Made by a program: the position numbers and the translations under genes. A DNA stretch of 64,000 bases from Zygaena filipendulae (Eukaryota > Arthropoda > Insecta > Lepidoptera > Zygaenidae), in assembly GCA_907165275.2 (NCBI GenBank), contig OU015664.1:11742001-11806000 (forward strand). The letters run 5' to 3'. Positions within the stretch are counted from its first letter, which is position 1; each line of letters begins with the position of its first letter. This document shows, piece by piece, positions 1-11,800 of the stretch. The notes beneath the pieces are model-generated. The model saw only the letters and a list, made by a program, of their open reading frames with translations, was not told the DNA's origin and searched no databases.

Positions 1-479
1 TTCATGTTTGATAACTGGCAGCATTGTGAATTCGTGGACTGTGGAGTGGATAAAGTGTTGTTTGAGATGGCGGGGGGGGCGCGCGGGAGAGCATGTTTAC
101 ATAATGGCGGCGGCGGGGGATCGGGTCGGTGGTGCTGGTGATTTCCTGGATGGAAGACATCATAACATCGAAAGTTAAGTATTGGTAGACAGTTTTGGCT
201 CTATTTAATGCTTGTAATAATAATTGTGATTACTGTATTGTTCTCATAAAATATACTGTTCAAGCTTAACTTTAGCTTCAGAGATTTGATTACTTTGTGT
301 GTAACATGTTTTGAGATTCCTATTGCTTATCTATACTGGCTTTGATTATTATAGAATTTGATACAAATTATATCAAAGAGTTTTTATTATAATTGGTAAT
401 ACAGACACAAAGGAATAGTTTTGTTAAAATCAGGTTGTTTTATTTACTAGGTATCCTTACTAATGCTAATAATTTAACA
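1..479 (+). repeat. left LTR of an LTR retrotransposon, 5' part outside the window
   Basis: These 479 bases match 5711-6189 at every position I compared. The match stops at ...TTTAACA: the left copy continues TTTCAG and the right copy continues CTTGCG. A CA terminus and an abrupt loss of identity are what LTR ends look like. The start of this copy lies before base 1, so its target-site duplication cannot be seen. Confidence 0.8.
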
Positions 480-699
480 TTTCAGAAGTGGGATTATTAA
501 GGATTCAAGCAGCCAAAGCATTCTCGGAGTCCTGTTAAACGAAACGACGGTCATGGATCAGTTCCAGATCCTGGGCGCCATGGCGGCCTAGAGATACGCC
601 TTCTCCACGGGCCGTGAGAAATAAAGAATCTTCACAACTGGATGATACTGGTAGGATCGCTCCATATTATAGTAACGTCTTGGTTAAACCCGTATTTTT

Positions 700-960
700 C
701 CCGAATTCGATTTTGAGAAATCGGAATTGCCGGTATTACAATGGCTTAATAAAATCTTGATAAAATCGAACATCTAAGGGCAATACATGGTTGGAACGAT
801 GATGGAAAAGTTATTATGTGCAGTCACGTTTGACTGGATTGGCTAAGTTGTGGCACAAGACTTTGCGTTCTTATGAATTTACATGGCATAAATAGAAACA
901 AAAGATTTTAGAGGCATTCCCTGACAATATCGATTACACGGGTTAATTTAGATACTCGAG
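700..960 (+). pseudogene. decayed Ty3/gypsy-type gag remnant
   Basis: Conceptual translation in shifting frames gives FEKSELPVLQWLNKI, then HGWNDDGKVIM, then LTGLAKLWHKTLRSYEFTW and KQKILEAFPDNIDY. This order (a tryptophan-rich start, GLAK.W, then W..W/K...FP) is the capsid pattern of gag proteins of insect Ty3/gypsy-like elements. There is a stop after the first block, a frame change before LTGLAK, and a stop in the HK.KQ segment, so no functional Gag can be made. The family call is from recalled motif patterns, not a search. Confidence 0.6.
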
Positions 961-2530
961 ATTGCTCGCTAAAACTTGTCTTGTTGCTTCCATCAGGTAT
1001 TTTTGTAAAAGGTTTTGGAGGTAGTCCAATAAAAGTATGAAGGTCAGGTGTCGATAGAATTCGTAGTAAATGGGTTTGAAGTCCTGGAGATTTTTTTCTT
1101 ATAGGAATATTTCAATGCTTATACCTAAGTCTAAAAATGTGTGATTATGCGCGGGTATTCAATTACAGCATTTCTTCTTTAGTGCGCTTAGTAGCGGAGT
1201 ATACTCGTGGTTATTGTGGTAGCGGTAAGTCTTTCTTAATAATTTGTAGTGGAATTACACAATATTTAACTTGATGTTAATTAATGCAGTAGTAACTCTA
1301 TTTAACCATTGAGCTTTTGAAGAAAATAGATAGGTAAAGGTACTTTCTGTGAAATTATTCTGTAATCCTCCTGTAATTTAAACAATTTAATTAAACGTAA
1401 TATGCATTTGTATAACACATTAAAAGGTTGCGATTCAAGTGGTCTCTAAGTTAGTTTTCAAATTCGAATCTTGTTTAAAACAATAGTCACAGTTTTCTTT
1501 TTTGATTATATGCCAACATTCATTAATAATACTTAAATAGATACGTATAGAGAACAAAATCAGTTTTAGAGTATTATCATAATTTACCTTCAACGACCTT
1601 TACTGCTAGGTGCCTACTATCCCCCGCGATTCAACCCGCGAAATTCCTTTACATCAGGATAAAATGTATCTACCCTATTGCTTATTTCACTTTTATCCAT
1701 AGGTAACCTATTAAAATATCTGTTTCCCCGCTGATTTCCCAGCGTGAATTTTGATATTTCGGCAGGAATTCTTTGTTTGGAAATGGAAAGTACGTGTCAC
1801 TCCTGTGCTGTGTCAGTATCTTTTATAAAGGAATTTTAAGAATCTGTTCAGTAGTACCAGAGACTACCCACTACATCCAAACTTACAAAGTTTGCAAACT
1901 TATATAACTTTACTTCCGTATATTATCTAATAGGCGCCAATAAGGACATAAGATCCATTTTTGTTTATTTCCTTGGTTGTTTGTAATGGATAGACTTCTT
2001 TCTTTTCTTCAACTAGAACTTGTCCATAAGGTGTCAAAGCATAGTCAGATTACATACAATTGTTCTAAATAGACTCTGAGACCGATACAATCTCGACAGA
2101 CGAGTCAGGTGAATAGTATAGAAGAATTTATAGTTAATTTTGGGTTTGGTGCGCTTGCGATCTCCCGGTACGTTTCTGATAATGTCAATTTAATCTAGGT
2201 ACTTGAGGGAAAAAGAATTTACTCTACCAATTGTGTAAGGAATAACTAGCTGGTTAACTAGTTAAAGCGATTTTGATTATTGGATTTAATTACTAATGGA
2301 TTAGGTACAAAAATTAAATACTGGAATATATGGTCATGTACCTGATGTACCTATACTAAAGTAATGGTTAAAAGTGGTTGATAATCTAAGTGATGAATGG
2401 TATAAAAGTAATAAATGGAATAATTAAATGGATCTCTGGTATTAATGAATAAATTGGACTAAATGAATAAAATATTGGTAAAAATGGAATTACTTGAATA
2501 ATTGAATAAATTGGATAAAAAAAAAAAAAA

Positions 2531-2658
2531 TGGTCGAAAATAAAATGGTTATAAATAATGGAATAATAATGAATGGTTATAAATTATGGTTGAAAATAAA
2601 ATGGTTATAAATAATGGAATAATAATGAATGGTTATAAATTATGGTTGAAAATAATGG
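2531..2658. repeat. tandem repeat, 56-base period
   Basis: The phrase TGG(T/C)(C/T)GAAAATAAAATGG recurs at 2531 and 2587, with a third partial start at 2643, giving two full units and part of a third. The units differ by very few bases. A poly(A) run at 2519-2530 precedes it. It lies inside the LTR element interior. Confidence 0.8.
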
Positions 2659-2710
2659 AGATAAAGAGTGTGAAATAAATTTATTTATTTATATATTTAT
2701 TTATTGATTA

Positions 2711-3000
2711 CTAGCTGTGCCCCGCGATTTCGGAGTTCCCGCAGGAACTAATTTTTGGAAATAAATGTAGCCAAGTTACTCCTTATAAGATCAGCTAGGA
2801 AGCTGTGAAGGGTGGATGTTTTATGGGTGTTGTCATAATAACTGTAATTATGTTGACGTCAAAGAGTCATATTATGGACCAAATTTGAATATATGATTTG
2901 ACTTTGACGATTTGCCAGTGAAAGTCCAGTTAAAATCGATCCAGCCGTTTTAGAGATTACCCGGAACAGACAGACATATAAGTAGGTGCCATATTATAAT
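2711..3000 (-). mobile_element. Helitron-like short element, diverged
   Basis: It starts with CTAGCTGTGCCCCGCG on the plus strand, the reverse of the usual ...CAGCTAG terminus, followed by the TTTCGGAGTTCCCGCAGGAA block and later CAGCCGTTTTAGAGATT. The hairpin part is eroded. The far end near 3000 is approximate. Confidence 0.5.
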
Positions 3001-3710
3001 TATACTTATTTTCATATTATGCATTTATTAAAAAGCTGTTAATTTTGAGTTACAAACAGGCACATAAATTTTATTTATAATTATGTATGTATAGATTATT
3101 GTATTTTTATATTTTATTTTGTTATATTATTATATTTTCCAGTCTGGGCGTGAATATATAATATACTATATAATATAGTGTAATATCGACATATGTAATA
3201 ATATGTAGTAAGTACCTATAGGTATACCAAGTTTGCTTGGTTGCCATGACACAAGCTTATAGCTTAGTGTGGGGTCAAGACGCTTATCTGTGTGTTGTGA
3301 AGTGGATTATTATTATTATGGGAATTTGGATTTTTGAATTCTTCTCAGCTAGACCGGTATTAATTGGCAACCACGGGCCAAAGCCAAGTGGAGGTTAGTT
3401 TAAGTGGAAGTATTAAGAGTTGTGTGGTCATCAGTTTGGAGGAGTTTGCGGACGATTCGACATGTATTTAGTATTACCGCCTTCTGCATAATAATGTAAG
3501 TGTACCTAGGTAATTGGAGGGTAGCGAAGGGTTGGTGCAGTTGACAAGGGATTTCAGATGGTGGTAGTACAACAGGGATGAAGGTAATATTCTGTGATTT
3601 CCACATTTTTTGCTATTTCGTTTTGAGGTCAATATATTTTGTAAGCTTTCAGATATTGTGCTCTACAGCCTGTGGGTTGAATTCCCTAGAACGCTGTCAG
3701 GTATGTATTT

Positions 3711-4375
3711 TTAATAAGAAATTGGTTCATTCGTCCTCAGTTTAGATTTGCTTGCAAGTTTCTGATGAATAATCTTAGCAACCTGGTCGTAGCGGTGTTT
3801 ATAATCTTTTTGTACTATTGACTTGCAGACACTTATGAGATGCTGTATCGTTTCCGGAGCACCGTTACATTTTCTGCAGCTGTCATTTGATATATTATGA
3901 ACTTTTAGTAAATGCTTTTGGTAGTTTCGTGTTTCGATGGCTTGGTCTCGAATGGCAAGCATAAATCCTTCTGTTTCGGGAAACAGTTCACCCCAAGTAA
4001 GCCAGGCATTGGATGCTTCTTTATCGACGTTAGACTTGCACAAATTTTGCCGGTGTTGTCTATGCATACCCTTTTGAGTCCACTCTTGTATTTTTAGTTG
4101 TCGATCTGTTATTGTTTAGATTGATTGAAGCCCAAGTACTTGTCTCTTTTTCATTAAGCGAAGGTATCTGTTGGCCAGTCTGCATCTGAAAGGTAATATG
4201 ACCCGACGTTTTTCCTTTGAAAAAGTTTCCGTAAGATCAGCCAAATAACATAGGTCTTTCGTGGTGGCGTACAATTTAACATCATCCATGTAGAGCAAAT
4301 GGTTTAACTTTTCATCAGCTGGTTCATTATTTCCTGCAGCATAGTATTTTGAGAGATTTCCCATTTTCGTTGAAT
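3711..4375 (-). pseudogene. LINE reverse-transcriptase fragment, R2/R4-like
   Basis: Two reading frames, 4364-4116 and 4067-3711 on the minus strand, contain HLLYMDDVKLYA (the RT catalytic YxDD motif) and then a cysteine/histidine segment, CRKCNGAPETIQHLISVC, typical of the C-terminal end of R2-superclade LINE proteins. The frames are broken by a frameshift between about 4070 and 4116, and most of the RT domain and everything upstream are missing. It is dead on arrival or decayed. The clade is my best guess from the YMDD context. Confidence 0.6.
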
Positions 4376-4377
4376 TT

Positions 4378-5290
4378 AAAATAGGATAGAATACTCTTTA
4401 TTGTATACAAGAATAATTTTAGTGTGGTAACAAAATAAAAATTTATAAATAAAGGCATACAAAAGGCTATCTTATCGCTTTACTAGCGATCTTTTCCAGA
4501 CAACCTTTGGGTGGACAGGACAAAAACAGTAAATTTATATGTTGATTTGGTATATTATATGTATAGGTAAAACGAATCATAAAATAATATAGAAGAGACA
4601 CATAGAAAAGACATACACAAAAAATGGATATACCTACATAGATACACGCATAGATTTAAAATATACACATAGAAAATATATACGTACAATATTTATGGGT
4701 ATAAATACTAATTTTATAAATGCGTTTAAACACAGATGCATACTATAAATAATAAGGTTACACTACAGCGAGTCACAATCCATGAGTGAGGTAGAAAGTC
4801 TTCACCAGGCTCTTAAAGGTGGGTAGTGATTTGGCCTATTCGCACCTCTACAGGTAGCGGATTCCACAAGCGGACTGCTTGTACAGAGAAGGAATAATCA
4901 TAAAAGTTGGTTCTAGGGGCAGGAATCATAAGAAGTAAGTTCTGGGATGATCGAACAGGCAGGTTATGGGAAGAAGATTGAAATACGAAGAGGTCTTTTA
5001 GGTAGTTGGGGGAAGGTGGATTGAACAGTATGCTATATAGAAGGAAGAGGACATGCGCATTCCGGCGAAGGCAAATCGGAAGCCACTTGAGCTTGGTACG
5101 AAATTCGGAGACATGGTCATATTTGCGTAGACCAAATATGAACCGGATACATAGATTCTGGAGGCGCTCAAGTTTATTTAGCTGCTCCTCGCTAATGTCA
5201 GTAAAGCAGATATCGGCATAGTCGATCATTGGTAAAAGGAGTGATTGTGCTAACGCAACTTTAGTAGCAGTTGGAACTTGGAAGAAAATT
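4378..5290 (-). pseudogene. CR1/jockey-like LINE 3' fragment
   Basis: The minus-strand frame from about 5290 reads FQVPTATKVALAQSLLLP, then MIDYADICFTD, LERLQNLCIRFIFGLRKYD and AVRLWNPLPVEVR. This is the conserved region after the RT domain of CR1/jockey-type LINE ORF2. A frame change or stop occurs around 4813, then about 430 bases of apparent 3' UTR lead to AATAAAGAGTATTCTATCCT near 4380-4400. It is 5' truncated, as LINE insertions usually are, and abuts the R2/R4-like fragment. Confidence 0.65.
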
Positions 5291-5565
5291 ACGTATCTAA
5301 TCGTCTAAGCGAGTCCGCAGATAAAATATTTGATAAATGGTTCAATGCTAAATATTATTATTAATATTATTGGTTATTAAGGAATAAAATAAAATCTTAT
5401 TATGGATAATGGATAGAAGTTAAGTGGAAGTTGGTGGAACTTAGTAACATGGATTGGATAAAAAAAGAATCATGGTTTGAATTTGTGTTACATTTAGATA
5501 AAGTGAAATTATTTTTACAAAACCTTTTTACTTTGCAGGGTCGCAAAGATGTCAGGATGGGCGAG

Positions 5566-6189
5566 TGTGAATAGTGATTTAGGTATTCTGTACTAATATA
5601 TTGGGGTTGATTGATATTATTATGATTCTTGTGCTGTGTGTTGTGGTTCTTAATTTAAATAATTATACCAATGTTTGTTGGGGTGATTTAAATTGCATTT
5701 CCATGGCCAATTCATGTTTGATAACTGGCAGCATTGTGAATTCGTGGACTGTGGAGTGGATAAAGTGTTGTTTGAGATGGCGGGGGGGGCGCGCGGGAGA
5801 GCATGTTTACATAATGGCGGCGGCGGGGGATCGGGTCGGTGGTGCTGGTGATTTCCTGGATGGAAGACATCATAACATCGAAAGTTAAGTATTGGTAGAC
5901 AGTTTTGGCTCTATTTAATGCTTGTAATAATAATTGTGATTACTGTATTGTTCTCATAAAATATACTGTTCAAGCTTAACTTTAGCTTCAGAGATTTGAT
6001 TACTTTGTGTGTAACATGTTTTGAGATTCCTATTGCTTATCTATACTGGCTTTGATTATTATAGAATTTGATACAAATTATATCAAAGAGTTTTTATTAT
6101 AATTGGTAATACAGACACAAAGGAATAGTTTTGTTAAAATCAGGTTGTTTTATTTACTAGGTATCCTTACTAATGCTAATAATTTAACA
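5566..6189 (+). repeat. right LTR of the LTR retrotransposon
   Basis: Positions 5711-6189 equal 1-479. I place the LTR start at the TG of TGTGAATAGTG because a purine-rich stretch, AGGATGGGCGAG, lies directly before it, as a polypurine tract should. The end is ...TTTAACA. The 5' boundary is inferred; the 3' boundary is directly visible from loss of identity. The predicted length is about 624 bases. Confidence 0.7.
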
Positions 6190-6365
6190 CTTGCGTTATT
6201 TTAGGAGTCCCCACAAAAACTCGTTTAGGTATGTATCGAGGTAAATCTCCGACTGAATTTGTTAAGTAAAATCTTGTCAATCTGTTGCACTTGAAAGAAA
6301 GACAAACCAAAAGGAAGAGAAGACAAGAAGAAAAACGCACATAACTTGACAATCAATTATTATCA

Positions 6366-6540
6366 ATAGCTGTGCCCCGCGGTTTCACCCGCGGTAATTT
6401 CGGAGTTCCCGCAGGAATTCTGGGATAAAAAGTACCCTATGTCCTTCTCTGTACCCCTGAAAACGTGCATGTCAAATCCGTTCAGCCGATTTTGCGTGAT
6501 TGAGTAAACGTATGCGAGGATAAGAGCTCGAAAGCGCATT
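6366..6540 (-). mobile_element. Helitron-like short element
   Basis: TAGCTGTGCCCCGCGGTTTCACCCGCGG gives the terminal CTAG-like end, the spacer and the CCGCGG/CCGCGG hairpin in reverse orientation. The GGAGTTCCCGCAGGAATTC block and the TACCCTATGTCCTTC block of the family follow. The 5' end is unclear because a different sequence starts after about 6540. Confidence 0.55.
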
Positions 6541-6831
6541 TTCATCCGACTTGCTTCAAATTTATCGTCACTGCTCAGCTCCTATGTGTCTTAGCGCTGT
6601 GTTATATAGCCTATAACCTGCCCAGGAGTATGGACTACAATCATACCAAGTTTGGTTAAAATATCTTCTGTCGTTTTTGACCCATGCGTGCACATACAGA
6701 CAGAAAAACAAAAAAATTACTGATTGCATTTTTGGCATCAGTATCGATCACCATTCATCCTCCAATATTAATTTTGAATATATATTCAATGTACAGAATT
6801 GACATCTCTACAGTTTTATTATAAGTATAGA

Positions 6832-6871
6832 CATGGACCAATTAAACCAGTTATAGTTTAATTGGTCCATG
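6832..6871. repeat. perfect inverted repeat, 16-base arms
   Basis: CATGGACCAATTAAAC at 6832-6847 is the exact reverse complement of 6856-6871, separated by an 8-base spacer. It may be the core of a degraded inverted-repeat element. Nothing else marks it. Confidence 0.75.
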
Positions 6872-7268
6872 GTATAGAAGATTAGTTAGGAATTTAATTC
6901 AAGGCACTTTTCTTCCTATACTATCTGTCTGTCTTATTGCTTGTAGTCTTCGTCTAGACTGCCATGAAACTTAATATCTCTTGTACCTAATGACGAACAC
7001 TGTGTTGACCAATAAACAAGTGGACACTCGTGCCCAGACCCTCACGTGAGCGCCTCACCGCCCGCCCACCACCACACCTCCACACTACATAACCGCTTCG
7101 CTAGGTTTCCCTCGAGCACTCGCTCCCGCTCCCGCTCCCGCATTCATGTATTCATGACGCCTCGCTGCACCAACTAGGGGCTGAATGTATGATTATAATG
7201 TATATACATAGATACATACAAAAAAACCAAATGATACTGGAGTATAAATAACGAGAAATCATACCTAC

Positions 7269-7376
7269 CGTCTGTCTGGGAGTTGCGTGCAGGCACATAT
7301 CTATCAGGAAACTATCTGTTGGCCCTGGATCCGCTCGCGTCATATTTGACAAGTTGCCGGCTCCACCAAGCGCCAC
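7269..7376 (-). CDS. candidate internal exon of an unidentified gene
   Basis: On the minus strand the sequence reads CAGCTGCAG, then a 108-base open segment, then CAGACG followed by GTAGGTAT. Both splice sites are good. The exon is 36 codons, phase 0 at both ends, and starts VALGGAGNLSNMTRADP and ends LIDMCLHATPRQT, with no stops. I do not recognise the protein. A possible upstream exon ends at 9221 (ATACA followed by GTAAGTACT), also in phase 0. No downstream exon was found in 1-7268, which is filled with transposons, so the rest may lie outside the window. The match of splice sites, phase and unbiased composition is what supports it. Confidence 0.45.
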
Positions 7377-7757
7377 CTGCAGCTGGAAAGTGTTTATACT
7401 GGGTGTTAATTTAAAATCCCTCTTTTGAGAATGATTTGACTTATAATGTTACCCGTTATTTCAGTAGGTAAATCAGTAATTACTGATGATTCAATGACGT
7501 TTACTGTTAAACTGCCGTCTGTCATCGATAATCGCACACAAGTTTTAGGTAGCGCCCCTTTTCTCGACATCGGATAGCGTGTACTAAACTGTAGTTTATA
7601 TAGTCTTGAGCGGTCAAATGTCGATAAAATGAAACTCCATTAAAATTAAGATGAAATTGAAAACCCTTTTATTTGGCACTCTACCTAGCGAATACGGTTT
7701 ACACATGATTAATTTACATTTAAACACAATTAACATTAAACTTATTTATATGTATAA

Positions 7758-7935
7758 CTAGCTGTGCCCCGCGGTTTCACACGCGTGAGTTGCGGAATTC
7801 TCGCAGGACCTCCAAAGTAGCCTAATATACTCCTTATAACATCAGCTAATTAGCAGTGAAAGTCCCGTCAATATCGGTCCAACCGTTTCGAAGATTCACC
7901 CGCGTGAGTTTAGGAATTCCCGCAGGAACTCCAAA
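7758..7935 (-). mobile_element. Helitron-like short element with internal partial repeat
   Basis: It begins CTAGCTGTGCCCCGCGG. The CCCGCGTGAGTT...TTCCCGCAGGAACTCC block appears twice (about 7781 and 7897), so either two copies are nested or the unit was partially duplicated. Confidence 0.5.
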
Positions 7936-8334
7936 CTTCTTTTATATAAACCTTGTCCTGACAATAACGAACACAAAAAAAAAACAAATATCCAATTTGG
8001 TGCATTCGTTTGGAAGTTACGCGCTTAGCAACACATATGGCGATTCATTTTTATTTATAATATGTATAACAAGAGTTTATATACCAACATGTAACAATAG
8101 CTACCTATATACTACAGTTTCTATTTTGTTTCTTTCAAGTCGCAACGAAACTACGGATCAACTTGTTTTTGCACTGAGATAAATGAGTATATAAGCTACT
8201 GAAGTGTGTGTACACAGCCTAATATTGTGTTGTCATTTATTTTATTTGTTAATTTAATATACACATACGATATAGGACCAATTACAATGGTTAAAAAATA
8301 CTAGTAGGCCTTACAAACAACTCCTCACAAATCT

Positions 8335-8823
8335 TCAGACACAGACAGACAAGAGTTCCATCCACTCATCGGCAAACATATCAGACCCAGGGTGGGCCCT
8401 CAGGAGAGCATTTAGTACGGTCAAGGTGCGAACTGCGACATACTGGCGAGATGGATCGTGCTTTTGGGATGGAAATATGTAGCTCGCATTGTCGGCTTGG
8501 TCTGTAGCGTCGGGGACGTACAGCTGACCAAAGAGCTCCAGAAGACATGTGGAGCTAGGATGCGCAACATGATATGTTTATCGAACGAAAGATAAAATTG
8601 TCGACACGACAAATATTTGTGGGCGTCCAAGCAAAAAAGTGCAGTAGTGGGGTATTGAGTTAAGACTAGATTCGGTTAAACATTTTTTACCACTGGTAGA
8701 CAAAACGATATATTATGTCGACGAGAATCGATAAAATGGCTCGATAAAATTTTATCATATTGCGCATCCTAGCTCCACAGGACACTCGAAATGATCTCGC
8801 AAAACCTTCAATGCAAAGACTAT
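8335..8823 (-). pseudogene. 3'-terminal-exon-like sequence interrupted by a MITE, protein unidentified
   Basis: Reading the minus strand, an acceptor (TTTATTCAG) precedes 45 open bases (8823-8779) coding IVFALKVLRDHFECP. Then comes the inverted-repeat element 8778-8549. After it the open frame continues from 8547 (LLELFGQLYVPDATDQ ... RTLTVLNALLRAHPGSDMF ... MELLSVCV) to a TGA at 8335-8337. The following sequence has AATAAA-type signals near 8230-8240, like a real 3' UTR. The continuity on both sides of the insertion is strong evidence that this was once one coding exon. I do not recognise the family. It could be a dead gene, a retained alternative last exon, or an allele carrying an insertion. 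Confidence 0.5.
8549..8778. mobile_element. MITE, 230 bases, inverted ends GTGGAGCTAGGATGCGCA
   Basis: GTGGAGCTAGGATGCGCAA at the left is mirrored by TTGCGCATCCTAGCTCCAC at the right; the terminal inverted repeats run about 26 bases with one or two mismatches. The flanks AAGACA and AGGACA could be a diverged target-site duplication of 6 to 8 bases. There is no coding capacity. The superfamily is undetermined; the duplication length would allow hAT. Confidence 0.7.
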
Positions 8824-11800
8824 CTGAATAAACCCCCTATATGTCATATGTGCACGCTTCCTTAGGTCACCAAATTGATTGCTATACATTTATGCATTAC
8901 TTTACAATCAATATTAGACTATTTTAGATTAGACAATAAATTGAGTTCACTAATATAGTTGTCTCGTCATTTCCACGTTCCTACATCTCACTACATATGG
9001 TATCCTAATGCATTGAAGTGGTTTTAAAAGAAATCTAAGATCACAAAACAAGGAGGTAGCTGTTTTTCAAATTAAAATCGCGTGCTAGTATATTGATGGT
9101 GAGCATATAACCACAACAAAGCGCGAGTTTGTGTGAGCGTTCGCCCACAATAAGAAGCAGATTACAACCAGCCCACTGGCTTCGGAGCGCAGCACCGCGG
9201 ACTTCGCCCCGAGTACTTACTGTATTATAATCCGTATGAGCCTGCACCACAAGCAGGGGAGGCGCCTCCCCAGCACTCTCGCTCGCACCACGACACGCAC
9301 GAGTAGCGGCGTCCCGCTCGCACGCGCACCAAAAAGAAATCATTTACGCCGAGAAAGGTGTAGTATATCATTAACTTAAATAATTATGTAGGCCGAAGTC
9401 GGTCTAGTCCAAACTTTCCGCTCTGCGGCCGCGCGTTTACGTTTCATGGCTGAGGCTTTCTAAGTGAGACCGAAACGCTAACCCGCGCGTCACTAGCTGG
9501 CCGGGCGGGTAGTCTCGTGATTACAGTTTCGCATAATGGAGTGGAGTGAAGTGACTGGCAGGCTTTAATCATTGGGGAAATATGCCGCGTTCGCTGCTTC
9601 TGAATGTGAATTATAATATTTTTCTCAGCTCGGCTTTGTGTCGGGTTTACATTATGAAAATGTGCGCGTCTCAGCGATCGCCATCAATACTTAACGAGAG
9701 AACGCAATTTGCATCGGCGAGGGGATTCGCGCGATATTTACATTTAATTTGTTTACACTAACGATAAGTATCGCTTCGTGCAGTCGCGGGCTTCGGTTGC
9801 GCGTCGTTTGGAGACTTCAGGCGAAGTTTAAGTACTAAATATTTCACTGAAATAATATTTTCAGGCGTCATGAATGATGGCCGGATTGATCAATTTACAT
9901 TCTTTTGTTTCAAAGTCTCTGTAACTGTTTCCTTTCAGTTTCAGTCTCGAGTGTTTCAAATAGAATTTAGATATTTGCAGAACTTTTTGATTTATTGTGA
10001 TAAAAAGAATATATTTAAATTAAAATAATGAATGCATGTAAAATACTTTATTGAGCACCACAATTAATAGACATGACTAAAAACCAATAAAATCAAATTA
10101 AGAAGTGGTTTCAAAGAGCAACGTTATTACTTTAAGCGATCTCTTCCATACCACCAAAGTAATGTAGAGTGTCTTAATATGACTAGCGATTCCAAACAAC
10201 AACAGGCAACATGCAACTAATGGAATCTATCGAGTTCTTAGACCTAGGTACTGATTTAAGTTTATTTTCGTTTGCCAATCAAGTTATCAAGTGCCAAATG
10301 AAAGATGATCTAACTTTGTTACTAACTGGTGGCCAATAAGCGAAAAACATCGACCAGGCAGACCATTTAAAATATGGAGCGATGACATAATCACTGTTGC
10401 TGGGAAAACGTGGAGTAGGCCGGCACGAAATAGACAGCAACCGTATGGTGATTACGGATCGCGTTGATTACGGAGTTCTCAAGGGAATCCCGAAATAAAA
10501 GTAACCTATGTGCTTTCCTGTACCCTTGAATAGTCAGTGTTATGTTATGTGCAAAATTTCATGATGATCGGTTGAATAGTTAAACAATAGTAGATTGTAT
10601 CACAAGGTATTAAAATTGTATTTTTAGGGCGAGGGCGTTATTTTGAATCCAGACCGGAGTGAAGGATTCTAGAGTAGATTCTTATATAGAATCCTGAACG
10701 GAGAGAGGGATTCAAAGGAAATCGCCAGAGGAAAAAATAATTTTAATGCAGCGTGGTACACTCTACTTTTCATTCCCCTCTATTAGAGAATGAAACAAGA
10801 AATCGCTGTAATATATTAATTATTTGTTATTAAACATAATACATACCTAAATATTTATTGTGTCCATTTTCACAGATTCCGGTGTTAATATTGTGCTCTC
10901 TTCACTACCATTCACTACTTGACGAATACATTTTGTGAAATCAATAAAATTGCAATATCAGATACACAGCACATCGGTTGCCGCTTTTTTCTTTATTTTT
11001 ATTTTTTTTGTTTAAGGCGCGAGTCTCACCGGCCAGTACTTTATTCATACAATTTGTGCAGTATTTGACGTTCGACCTTTCGATATCGATTTCGATTTCG
11101 TTCGTGCGATAGACATTACAAGTTTCATATTCAAAACTCACAACCCATTATTACCCGCTGTTTAGCGGGTTAAAATGGATTTCAGTACAACTTTTAGTCG
11201 CACTTATTGAACGGAACCTAAACGTACTACTTTAGGTGCACTTATATGCGAATAAAATGTCAGTTTTTGAATAGATGGGATGAAAATGAACAAACAAACT
11301 CCAATTCCAACAACAACAATTCCAACAAAAGTATTCCATCAATAATGTTATCCTTACAAGCTAACCTAACGCGAAATAGAGTGTCTTCCACACCTCCTTA
11401 CCCTCGCCCACATTCTTGATCTCTCCGCTTTGGTCTGCCCCTACCGCTCTTCATGTCTGCGGTCTGCCTCTCTGAGGACGTCCTCCACCCGACCGGTCTA
11501 CCTCCTCCTCGGATCGCCCCTACTGCCATATCCTCTCACACCCACTCTATACACTTACTTTCTCAGTACCTTACCTCCCATTCATCGTGTGCGAACCATC
11601 TAAGCATCATATTAAGCAGCATCATATATTAAGCACATTATGTCAATGTCAATTGGGTATTCTCCAAGGTATGAATATCAAAATTAGAATTAGTCCGTCA
11701 GTTAGAAAATAAAAAAATAATAGACACGTATTTTTTGCTTTTTCAATTTAATGAAAATGAGCATAGATAAAGCGCATTAAAGTTTAGGGTGGGGGGCTCG

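Larger units (their letters stand above)
480..5565 (+). mobile_element. internal region of the LTR element, coding-dead and carrying LINE fragments
   Basis: This DNA lies between the two matching LTRs. It begins with the leader TTTCAGAAGTGGGATTATT, then a decayed gag-like stretch (about 700-960). Traces of Helitron-like sequence follow near 1614-1680 and 1722-1777, then a 56-base tandem repeat, a Helitron-like copy near 2711, and two LINE 3' fragments on the minus strand. I saw no protease, reverse transcriptase, RNase H or integrase belonging to the LTR element itself. The rest is AT-rich without recognisable genes. The element is probably non-autonomous. Confidence 0.65.
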
